A DNA stretch of 39,451 nucleotides from Candidatus Chloroploca sp. Khr17 (lineage in GTDB: Bacteria > Chloroflexota > Chloroflexia > Chloroflexales > Chloroflexaceae), in assembly GCF_004138165.1 (NCBI RefSeq), contig NZ_RYFF01000046.1:1-39451 (forward strand), given 5' to 3'. The stretch's first letter is position 1. Every line of letters starts with the position of its first letter. The notes below the pieces were generated by a model that saw only the letters and a program-made list of their open reading frames with translations, had not been told where the DNA came from and searched no databases. A program made the translations under genes and the position numbers. Positions 1 through 7,491 of this stretch are shown in pieces.

Positions 1-89
1 GCCGACCAGGATGACGGAGGCCGTACCGGGGTTTCCGTGTCAAGCGTTTCGGCGGCGGGAGCTGGCTGTTCAGGGCTGTGGGTAGTCAT
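1..89 (-). CDS. Unknown protein, N-terminal 29 codons only (runs off left edge)
   Basis: An ATG at 89-87 follows a purine-rich GAGAGG about ten bases upstream and opens a frame that stays open to base 1. The visible residues (MTTHSPEQPAPAAETLDTET and onward) are Pro/Ala/Thr-rich, like a disordered N-terminus. No domain can be recognised. It diverges from the truncated TPR gene to its right. The start is inferred from the ribosome site only; a spurious frame is possible. Confidence 0.35.
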   Translation of the reverse strand, partial: MTTHSPEQPAPAAETLDTETPVRPPSSWS

Positions 90-159
90 CACAACGATCC
101 TCTCGTACCGCCCTGCATGCAACGGGTTTTTGGGAGCATGGTGTCCAAAGGTAGTCTAG

Positions 160-1203
160 CACATAGGGTACGACGCGGCCCGCCCGCTCTATGAACGCGC
201 CTTGGCCCTCCGCGAGCGCGTGCTCGGCCCCGAGCATCCCAATACCGCCACCAGCCTCAACAACCTCGCGGCCCTGCACTATGCCCAGGGGAACCACGAC
301 GCCGCCCGCCCGCTCTACGCACGCGCCTTGGATATTCGCGAGCGCGTGCTCGGCCCTGACCATCCCGACACCGCCACCAGTCTCAACAACCTCGCGCTCA
401 ATCACTATGACCAGGACGATGTCCAGACCGCCGAGCGGTTGATGAGGCGGGCGCTGGTGATTCGCGAAGCCCGTCTCGGGCCTGACCACCCCGACACGCA
501 GGGCTCACGCCGGAGTCTGGCTGCCATACAGGAACGCCTGAGGGGAACGGCCGCCCCGCCGCCCAGCGACGTCACCGCGCTCCTCGCCGCCATCGCCGCC
601 GTTGCCACCGGTGACGATGCGCCACGGCAGGAAGTCACAGCGGCCCTGGCGCACCTTGAGCAGCAGGGCTGGAGGCTGCGCGAACCCGTCGAGCGCATCT
701 GGGCGGGGGAGCGGGATCGCGCGGCGCTCGTGGCGGGTCTCGATGACCAGGACGCGGCGCTGATCGACCAGGTGCTGGCGTTGATCGAACGCCTTGAAGC
801 ACTGCTCAACAGCCTGCCGGAAACGGTGCGCACCGCGCTCCGTGAGGGCGATGCCGTGGCTCTTCAGGCGTCCATGGCCGCCCTGCCAGAGGATCAACGT
901 CATGCGGTGCGTGCGCAGCTTCAGGAAGCCGGGATCATCGGTGGTGGCCCGGATATGAATGTGGTGCTACGCCAATTCGAGCCGCTGATGCGGGCGATTG
1001 CTGCGGTGGCGAACGGCGACAATGCGTCACGGCAGGACGTCACTGAGGCGCTGGCCCAGCTAGAGCAGCAGGGCTGGAGGCTGCGCGAGCCGGTCGAGCG
1101 TATCTGGGCGGGGGAGCGTGACCGGGAGGCACTCGTGGTGGGCCTCGACGACCAGGACGCGGCGCTGATCGAGCGGGTGCTGGCGCTGATCGCGTCGCCG
1201 TGA
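160..1203 (+). CDS. 5'-truncated tetratricopeptide-repeat protein (kinesin light chain type)
   Basis: The frame opens right after an in-frame TAG at 157-159 and enters a TPR in mid-repeat (YDAARPLYERALALRERVLG). There are about three 42-residue TPRs with the LGPxHPxTATSLNNLA signature. The C-terminal part holds two copies of a roughly 65-residue helical unit containing LEQQGWRLREPVERIWAGER, separated by a linker. There is no ATG or ribosome-binding site at the 5' end; the first usable start is TTG at 202. Complete relatives begin with several more TPRs, so this is probably the 3' remnant of a longer gene, cut at about base 160. TPR arrays of this kind act as protein-interaction scaffolds. No enzymatic domain is visible. 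Confidence 0.7.
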   Translation, partial: HIGYDAARPLYERALALRERVLGPEHPNTATSLNNLAALHYAQGNHDAARPLYARALDIRERVLGPDHPDTATSLNNLALNHYDQDDVQTAERLMRRALVIREARLGPDHPDTQGSRRSLAAIQERLRGTAAPPPSDVTALLAAIAAVATGDDAPRQEVTAALAHLEQQGWRLREPVERIWAGERDRAALVAGLDDQDAALIDQVLALIERLEALLNSLPETVRTALREGDAVALQASMAALPEDQRHAVRAQLQEAGIIGGGPDMNVVLRQFEPLMRAIAAVANGDNASRQDVTEALAQLEQQGWRLREPVERIWAGERDREALVVGLDDQDAALIERVLALIASP

Positions 1204-1365
1204 TGATCATTGTTGCCCGGCCCTGCGCCGCATGCGTGGCGATCTTGCCACATACGCGGCGATCTCGCCAAGGGTAGGTTAATGGACTCACTGGGGTGCG
1301 GTGAACGATCAATGTGAGGCTCGGATGTCGTATCGCGCCAACGCAGCTTTTGAAAGGACGGCACC

Positions 1366-1506
1366 GTGTCCACGTCACTGCGCATGGATCCCCGCCTCGC
1401 CCGTCGCCTGGCGGAAAAACAGGCCCTCCTTGAGTCGCGACGCCTGCTCACCGACGCGACCCTTCGCCAGATCCACGCCCATCTTTTCGTCACGAGATAC
1501 GGATGA
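1366..1506 (+). pseudogene. Probable N-terminal stub of a Fic-family protein
   Basis: A GTG at 1366 follows a strong ribosome site (GAAAGGA, about eight bases upstream). It encodes 46 residues, including MDPRLARRLAEKQALLESRR and ATLRQIHAHLFVT, ending in TRYG and a stop. This resembles the segment just before the conserved TYHSNAIEGN motif of Fic AMP-transferases, where a helix-rich LAEKQALLD-RRPLP stretch is common. The expected motif is replaced by a stop exactly where the 3' end of the large helicase (stop at 1490) overlaps. I infer that the gene was cut when the defence island joined here. The match is by memory of the family and could be fortuitous. Confidence 0.4.
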
Positions 1507-4500
1507 TTGTCGATAATTCGGCAACCAGATCAGCACCACGGCTTACATCAGCCGCCCGCAACTCCACGACCGTCCACGGCGGCTCGCCGGATCGTAGGCG
1601 CTCGCGTAAATGGGCGTCGCGGGCGCGGTTGGCACCGCGGTGGAAAGCCGCCCCATCAATGTAGATGGCGAGCCGCCGCTCAGGTACGGCGAAGTCGGCA
1701 ACCGAGATCGCTGGCCCGCTGTCGGGGCTGACTGGTACCTGGCGCTCGGGGTGAAAGCCGTGGGCTGCGAAGAGCTGTAGGAAGCGCAACTCCAGCGGCG
1801 ATCCCACGCCTGCGGTGTAGGCTTCCAGCCATGGGGTGGGGTCGTCGATGTCGCCCCGTTCGAGCGGGCGCACGACTGGCGGCGTCTCGGCCAGGGCTTG
1901 CAGATCGGCACTGATGCGCGGCCAGCGCAGCCGATCATGATGGCGCTGGTTTTCGTAGGATTTCAGGCAGCGATAACAGGCGGTCGTGCAGTTCGCGTGG
2001 TCGAGGTGCTCAATGGCACGCACGGCAACCAGGTGGAGTTCATTGGCGATGCGCGGGAGGTAACCACTGCCGCCTACGCTCGGGTCGATGAAACTTAAGG
2101 CCATCTGCTGGTAGGTTCGCCCCTGTTGGTTGACCTCCCAGGGACCCTCAAGCAGAAACTCGATTTCCGGGCCGTCCAGCATATAGCGGTGCCGCATACC
2201 GAGCCGCAAGGCGTAGCCCAGGGTCAAGCCCCATGTGGTCAGATCTTCTGTGTCCGCCCCGTCAGGTACGGGGGCGAGCAGGCGCAGCACCTCAGCGCGG
2301 GTAGTGGTCATAAGCGCCGTTGGGGTTGGCTCCCGCCCTGCTTCAGGACAGCCCTGGCGGTGACCAAAGGGATCCTGGGCGCTGTCGCCGACACGGGGTT
2401 GACGCCGCGCCCCCTTCACGGTTGTTGCCGCCATCGGAATGCTCAGGATGTTGCCACAGCTCGCACAGAGTCGGTAGCCCGCCGCGTCTTCGGTCAGAAG
2501 TTGGTTGCTGGCCCGTTCCGCTGGCCCGGGTGGCGGACCCTCGTTGAGCCAGCGCACCTCCTCGTTGCGGCTCAGGCGGAGTCCCCAACCCGGCCCGGTC
2601 GTCCAACGGCCCACCACGTCACCCCCCCACTGCGGATGGCCGCTTACCCGGTTGCTGACGGCATAACGATCCTCTTCGTCCAGGATCGGACTCTCGTCAC
2701 GTATGGCAAGAAAGCCGCCGTACGCGACAGACGGGTAGGCCGGGCCAAGCTCTTGACTACCACAGCGCGGGCAGGCGGGCTCATCGGCATCAAAGCGGAG
2801 GGTGCAACGTCGGCATTGGCGGTACAACCAACTTGGTCCCTCGCTGCGCGGGTTCCAGGGCGAGGCGGTGTCTAGCCCGACCACTTTCCAGCGTGCGCCA
2901 CGAGCATATACTGTCGCCTCGGGCTGAAACTGGGCGATGCCAAAGCGACGGGCCACGCTGATCGGGTCGTCCTCGTTGGCATCACCGCGGAGCCGCAGTG
3001 CCGCCGGTTCGGCAGGAAACTCGTAGCCTGGCAAAAGACCAAACTCGGCAAAGCGCCGCAGCGGGTAGCCCGACGAACGGTCATCCGCGTCGCCCTCGCC
3101 CATGTTGACGCCGAGCAGGCGGCGGACGAGATCGGCTGCACGCATGGCGTCCCGCTCGCGCTGAAGGTTCAGGTTGAAGCGCTCGACGGCGGTGCGCAGC
3201 TCGATCACCTGGCGCGCGGTGCGGTCGATCACATCCTGCATGCGGGCAGGGAGTTGCTCCAGATGTGCGCGGAGGTCGGCCTCGCTCAGGCCCGCCGCCG
3301 GGAGAATTTGTTCGCCCCAGGCAGTGCGAGCCAAAGCGAGGGCGTGACCGATCTGGGCCTGCACGCCCATCAGGAGCGCATCGACTTCGGTCTGGTTGAT
3401 CTGGCCCTGCTGATTGATGTACTGCAGCATCTTGCCGGCCAGCCCCGGCTCGGCAGCGCCAATGGCGATCGCGCTCAGGTGGCGCAGGATGGTGTCGCGG
3501 TTGCCGAGGGCCAGCGCCGGGGCCGGTACCTCACCCGCGATCATCTCGGCGGGTTTGTCATAGAAGTACTGGTCGTGCGGGGTGCTACGGGCATAGCTCA
3601 GCACCAACCCGACCCGCGTTCGTCGGCCGGCGCGCCCGCCGCGCTGGGCGTAGTTGTCGGGCCGGGGTGGCACGTTGCGCAAGATGACCGCATCCAGACC
3701 ACCAACATCAATGCCCATCTCGAGCGTCGGCGAGCAGGCAAGCAGGTTCAGTGGCGATTCGCGCAGCGTTGCCTTGAACTCCTGCTCAATCACGGTACGC
3801 CGTGCGGTCGGCACCTGCGCCGTATGCTCAGCAGCGACGAGCGGTACGATAGTGTTTGCCTGGATGCGTTGCACGGTGCGGTTGGCCGCAAGCTCAGCGG
3901 CAGGCCAGGGGCTGAGTTGTCCATGGCAGCGCGGACAGGGCAGGCCCGCTGTCGCCCCAAGAACCGGCAGCGAACAGGTGTTGCAACGGAGCCGCGCTGC
4001 GTCGTTGACCAGGCGCAGGCGAATGCTCTCGGCGTTGACCTGCAGGAGGCGGGTACGATCCCTGGCCCCGTAGAGGTCGGCGGCGATGAGGAAGCTTCCC
4101 TCCTGGAGGAAGCGCAGCAAGGCGACCATGGCCGTCTCGTCAGCCTGCGCTGCACCAAAGCCCTGGCAGAGCAACGTGAGCATGCGCTCCAGGCTCGGGC
4201 TGCGCCCACCGGTTTTGGGGCGACGCCAGGGGTTGTTGAGCCGCACACCTAGCGGTACGTCAGTCCGCTCCATGTAGGCGACCGGCTGCCCATCATCGCC
4301 TAGGGCGTAGCCGCTCGGCTGCTTCACCCGGCGTTCCCACTCGGCTGCCCGTACATAGGCCGGGCAACTCGGGTGCTGCGGGTGGTAGCGCAGCATCGGT
4401 CGGGAGAGACAGCCGCGTACCCGGATCTCGTCGAGCAGGCAGCGGCAGAGGTAGGTCAACTGGTCGGCAGTCGCAAAGCCGAGGGTCTGGCGGAGCGCAG

Positions 4501-6934
4501 CCCCATGGGTGGCGACATACTCCTCTAGGCGATCGTAGGCGATCTCTACGAGGCCGAGGTTGATCAGTGTCGCACGGTAACCCGCATTGAGCGCGATCTC
4601 ATCGAGGAGGGGCGCTTCTTCATAGGCGCGCACCCGCTCAAGCTCATCAGCGGTCGCGAAGGTGCCGCGTGGGCGTTGCGGGGTATCGTTGGCCTCCAGC
4701 GCCCACTGGCCAAGCGCCTGCACCAGATCCTGGATGGAACGCGCTTCCTGCTGGCGCAACAGATCGACCACACGCCGACGCATGCGGTCGTAGCGCCCGG
4801 CAAAGGTGACGAAGCGGGCCTGGTGGGCGGCATCCTGGCGGCTATCGCTGAAGATGAGCAGCCGCTCTTTGCCGTCGTGGGTCGGGTCGGCACGGTGGCT
4901 CTCGGCCAGGGCTTCGACCAACCCTTCGGCCATGACCTTGACCGCCGCTGAGGTGCCCAGGGCCACCGGTGTGAGCACATTGCGATTGCCTAGGGTGGCA
5001 CCGCAGCAGAGACATGCGGTGCGGGCCGGCGCAAGCGTGACCTGGAGCGAGAAATCGGTCTTGGTGCTGCTGAAATACAGGTGCTGCGGGTCGAAGGAAC
5101 CCTCGCTGACGACACGCCCTTTGAGTTGCCTGGTCTGCTTGCGATTGCGGGTCGGCATCGGCGGAGCCTCGTCTTCCTCCTCGAGTGCGCCGACGGTCGT
5201 GGCGAAGCGGGCGGGTTCATACAGCATCCACTCAAAGCCATCGGTCTTGCTGGTGCTTGGGCGGAGCGGGCCGGTCGTCGGATCATGTTCGTCGTCGCCG
5301 ACGAAACGCAGGTAGTGGGCCCCGCAGCTACGGCAGAGGTACAGCGGAGCCGTCGGATAGCCACAGGCCCCACAGGTCGCTTCGCCCATCGGGTAGAGGC
5401 ACCCGCAGTCCGGGTTAACGCAGCGGTGGAACTGCCAGCCGCCGCGGATGAGCCGGTGGGCGCGCAGGCGCAGTGCGCCCGGGGTGGCATCGGGAAGGGC
5501 TGCGCCGATGATCAGGGCAGCCTCGACCTCGGCACGCACCGTTCCAAAGGAGGCGCTGGCGTACGTGGGCAGTTCAGCCTGGACGCGCTGGGCGATCTGT
5601 TCAAGGGAGAGCGGCTGGCGCACCAGCCAGCGATTGATCAAGGGGATCAGGTTCCAGATGCCAGGTTTCAGGTTCCAGGTGTCGGGTGTCAGGGTTGAGG
5701 TAGCGGCGGTGAGGGCGTGGGGCGGGAGGGAAGGCACAAGTTGCGCCCAAAGCGCTGCGGAAAGCCGGATCGGTTCAGGTTGCATGACTCCATCACGCTC
5801 AACCCACAGCTCCGAATCAGGGGTCAGGTGTGGGGTGTCAGGGGTCAGGGTCGATCCCCGATCCCCGATCTCTGCCCCCTGAAACCTGATCCCTGAAACC
5901 TGATACCTGATCGCTGGAACCTGTTCAAGTTCCTCGCCGATGACGCGAATACTGACTGGCGCGACCCCGGTCAGCTTGCTAAAGAATTCCTGCACCGCCT
6001 CATCGCGCAACTGAACCCGCTCTGCGGGGCTGATCGCGTCGTCAGCAATGCTCTTAATCGTCGCCGAGGTACCGACCGGCACGAGCGACGGGAAGCGGCG
6101 GGCGCGCAGTTCCTCGGGCGGCGTGAGCATCCAGTTCTGCTGAGCACCTGCGAGGTGGGCGCGTAGCCGACGTACCAGGAGGGCGATGTTGCTGCCCAGC
6201 GTGCCACGGTAGGTATGCACCTCATCGAGCACCAGGAAGCGGCAACGGTGATTGGCAAAGATTGCATCGCGGTCGGCTGGGCGCACCAGCAGGTACTCCA
6301 ACATGACGTAGTTGGTCAGCAAGATGTGCGGCGGACGTTCGCGCAGCTCGCGGCGGCGTTGCTGGGTCGTACTGCGGTCGTACTGCGCGACGTCCACGGC
6401 CCCTGCCCAGCCCGACTCGTCAAGGTAGGCCTTGATGCGCTCGTACTGGTCGTTGGACAGGGCATTCATGGGGTAGATCAGGATGGTGGTCAGCCCAGGG
6501 CGACGGAAGGATGCGGCGTCAGCGATCGCATTCTGGATCACCGGCAGCAGAAAAGCCTCGGTCTTGCCGCTCCCGGTGCCGGTCGTGACTACCACCGAGG
6601 TTGGTTCGGCGGCGAGTAGGGTTTGGATCGCCGCCGCTTGGTGCTGGTAGGCCCGCGCACTGCCCGAGCGACGCTGCATCACACGGGCGAGATTCGGGTC
6701 AAGTCCAAGCTCCGCCCAGCGTTGCCCGGCGCGGAAGGGTCGGTGAACCTGGTAGAACGGATCTTGAGCGAGGAAGCGCGGCTGGGTGAGCGCCGTCTCA
6801 AGAGCCGCCTTGAGCGTTGGATCCTTGGCCCGAAACTCGGACTGCAGGTAGCTGCGGTACTCATCGGTGACCCGCTCGAGGGCCAGAATGGGGTGGAGCG
6901 TCGGGGTCAGGTGTCTGGTGTCAGGTGTCTGGTG
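1490..6934 (-). CDS. Giant DUF1998-type DEAD/DEAH helicase with C-terminal PD-(D/E)XK-like nuclease domain; start codon lost in repeats
   Basis: The helicase homology begins near 6904 (HPILALERVTDEYRSYL). The frame is open only from 6934, where a heptamer repeat supplies a TGA, and there is no ATG, GTG or TTG before the GTG at 6682. Counting from that GTG (1730 residues): Q-motif RAYQHQ at 10-15, Walker A GTGSGKT at 35-41, DEVH at 153-156, SAT motif in VGTSATI, several CxxC zinc clusters, motif VI QRGGRAGRR near 1015, and a DUF1998/MZB cysteine cluster (CTTACYRCLKSYEN) near 1566. The last ~110 residues look like a Vsr/DUF559-type nuclease (VADFAVPERRLAIYIDG, then FHR). Two heptamer inserts near residues 250-290 and 327-344 keep the frame. 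DUF1998 helicases are core parts of DISARM and Druantia. It is the last gene of the Trx-UvrD-STAS set. Confidence 0.85.
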   Translation of the reverse strand, partial: HQTPDTRHLTPTLHPILALERVTDEYRSYLQSEFRAKDPTLKAALETALTQPRFLAQDPFYQVHRPFRAGQRWAELGLDPNLARVMQRRSGSARAYQHQAAAIQTLLAAEPTSVVVTTGTGSGKTEAFLLPVIQNAIADAASFRRPGLTTILIYPMNALSNDQYERIKAYLDESGWAGAVDVAQYDRSTTQQRRRELRERPPHILLTNYVMLEYLLVRPADRDAIFANHRCRFLVLDEVHTYRGTLGSNIALLVRRLRAHLAGAQQNWMLTPPEELRARRFPSLVPVGTSATIKSIADDAISPAERVQLRDEAVQEFFSKLTGVAPVSIRVIGEELEQVPAIRYQVSGIRFQGAEIGDRGSTLTPDTPHLTPDSELWVERDGVMQPEPIRLSAALWAQLVPSLPPHALTAATSTLTPDTWNLKPGIWNLIPLINRWLVRQPLSLEQIAQRVQAELPTYASASFGTVRAEVEAALIIGAALPDATPGALRLRAHRLIRGGWQFHRCVNPDCGCLYPMGEATCGACGYPTAPLYLCRSCGAHYLRFVGDDEHDPTTGPLRPSTSKTDGFEWMLYEPARFATTVGALEEEDEAPPMPTRNRKQTRQLKGRVVSEGSFDPQHLYFSSTKTDFSLQVTLAPARTACLCCGATLGNRNVLTPVALGTSAAVKVMAEGLVEALAESHRADPTHDGKERLLIFSDSRQDAAHQARFVTFAGRYDRMRRRVVDLLRQQEARSIQDLVQALGQWALEANDTPQRPRGTFATADELERVRAYEEAPLLDEIALNAGYRATLINLGLVEIAYDRLEEYVATHGAALRQTLGFATADQLTYLCRCLLDEIRVRGCLSRPMLRYHPQHPSCPAYVRAAEWERRVKQPSGYALGDDGQPVAYMERTDVPLGVRLNNPWRRPKTGGRSPSLERMLTLLCQGFGAAQADETAMVALLRFLQEGSFLIAADLYGARDRTRLLQVNAESIRLRLVNDAARLRCNTCSLPVLGATAGLPCPRCHGQLSPWPAAELAANRTVQRIQANTIVPLVAAEHTAQVPTARRTVIEQEFKATLRESPLNLLACSPTLEMGIDVGGLDAVILRNVPPRPDNYAQRGGRAGRRTRVGLVLSYARSTPHDQYFYDKPAEMIAGEVPAPALALGNRDTILRHLSAIAIGAAEPGLAGKMLQYINQQGQINQTEVDALLMGVQAQIGHALALARTAWGEQILPAAGLSEADLRAHLEQLPARMQDVIDRTARQVIELRTAVERFNLNLQRERDAMRAADLVRRLLGVNMGEGDADDRSSGYPLRRFAEFGLLPGYEFPAEPAALRLRGDANEDDPISVARRFGIAQFQPEATVYARGARWKVVGLDTASPWNPRSEGPSWLYRQCRRCTLRFDADEPACPRCGSQELGPAYPSVAYGGFLAIRDESPILDEEDRYAVSNRVSGHPQWGGDVVGRWTTGPGWGLRLSRNEEVRWLNEGPPPGPAERASNQLLTEDAAGYRLCASCGNILSIPMAATTVKGARRQPRVGDSAQDPFGHRQGCPEAGREPTPTALMTTTRAEVLRLLAPVPDGADTEDLTTWGLTLGYALRLGMRHRYMLDGPEIEFLLEGPWEVNQQGRTYQQMALSFIDPSVGGSGYLPRIANELHLVAVRAIEHLDHANCTTACYRCLKSYENQRHHDRLRWPRISADLQALAETPPVVRPLERGDIDDPTPWLEAYTAGVGSPLELRFLQLFAAHGFHPERQVPVSPDSGPAISVADFAVPERRLAIYIDGAAFHRGANRARDAHLRERLRSGEPPWTVVELRAADVSRGADLVAELSTIIRIS
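5645..5700. repeat. Heptamer repeat insert inside the helicase gene (1)
   Basis: A run of degenerate 7-bp units (CCAGGTT, TCAGGTT, CCAGGTG, TCGGGTG, TCAGGGT) lies in frame within the helicase. On the coding strand it reads [19 protein letters not shown]. The codon that would be TGA in a pure repeat is TGG (Trp). Confidence 0.85.
5818..5933. repeat. Heptamer repeat insert inside the helicase gene (2)
   Basis: Two opposed short arrays (GGGGTCAGG type and CCTGAAACC type) flank a GATCCCCGATCCCCGATC core. Translated in frame they give YQVSGIRFQG followed by TLTPDTPHLTP, an insertion in the poorly conserved region after helicase domain 1. Confidence 0.85.
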
Positions 6935-7042
6935 TCAGGTGTCTGGGCCGCATAACCAACGTCTGGAGCCGTGGAGTCAGGTGTCTGGGCAGCATAATCA
7001 GCGGTCGGATCTGAAACCTGAAACCTGAAACCTGAAACCTGA
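6904..7042. repeat. Heptamer repeats joining the small upstream gene to the helicase
   Basis: Arrays of GTGTCTGG/GTGTCAGG on the plus strand (6904-6945) and CCTGAAACC units (7016-7042) flank a short unique segment. They supply the stop of the 7296-6907 gene and the TGA (6937-6935) upstream of the helicase frame. The two frames overlap by 28 bp here. Confidence 0.85.
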
Positions 7043-7296
7043 CGATCCTCCACCCAGGCGCTCAGTTGCTCAGCGACGGTCGGCTGCAGGGTGGCGGTAT
7101 CGAGCACCTCGGCAAACTCCACGAAGCCCCAGGTGGCGGGCACGGCGGCGAACAGCGCGTCGAGTTGCGCGGGCGTGATCGTGGCCACCTCCGTCCAATC
7201 CAAGACGAAGACCTGCTGGGCCAGGGCTTGGCTCAACGCCTGGAGGGCGGCATCCCCTTTCGGCAGGATGTCAGCGAGACGCAGAGGAACACTCAT
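6907..7296 (-). CDS. Small STAS-like protein with repeat-derived C-terminal tail
   Basis: The ATG at 7296 has an excellent ribosome site (AAAAAAGGAG, about six bases upstream). The first ~85 residues (RLADILPKGDAALQALSQAL, then VFVLDWTEVATITPAQLDAL) have the strand-helix pattern of STAS or STAS-like DUF4325 proteins, a fold used in small regulatory partners. That match is weak. The remaining ~45 residues ([10 protein letters not shown] to [11 protein letters not shown]) are translated heptamer repeats. The stop falls inside the array, 28 bp into the open frame of the helicase. One extra 7-bp unit (net +1 base) would fuse both frames. The job is unknown; the position directly before the helicase suggests a partner of it. 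Confidence 0.6.
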   Translation of the reverse strand: MSVPLRLADILPKGDAALQALSQALAQQVFVLDWTEVATITPAQLDALFAAVPATWGFVEFAEVLDTATLQPTVAEQLSAWVEDRQVSGFRFQVSDPTADYAAQTPDSTAPDVGYAAQTPDTRHLTPDT

Positions 7297-7309
7297 TGAT
7301 ACTCCTTTT

Positions 7310-7491
7310 TTAGGGGTCAGGTTTCAGGTTTCAGGTTTCAGGGTTCTTGCTTGCTAACCCCTAACCCCTAACTACTCACATTCGGTCAAGGTTCTTGCTT
7401 CCTGACACCTAACACCTAACACCTAACACCTAACACCTGACACCTAACACCTGACACCTGACACCTGACACCTGACACCTAACACCTAACA
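7310..7491. repeat. Intergenic heptamer array between UvrD-like and STAS-like genes
   Basis: Left part: TTTCAGG units. Middle: CCCTAACC units. Right part: about 15 units of CCTGACA/CCTAACA. It fills the whole 190-bp gap and even supplies the TAG stop of the UvrD gene. No promoter is visible in it. Confidence 0.9.

Noticed and set aside
1236-1251. Terminator after the TPR gene (GTGGC...GCCAC)
   Set aside because: The stem is only 5 bp and there is no T-tract.
7310-7491. CRISPR array
   Set aside because: The repeats are 7 bp with no unique spacers of regular length, and no cas genes are present. The same holds for 13855-14350.
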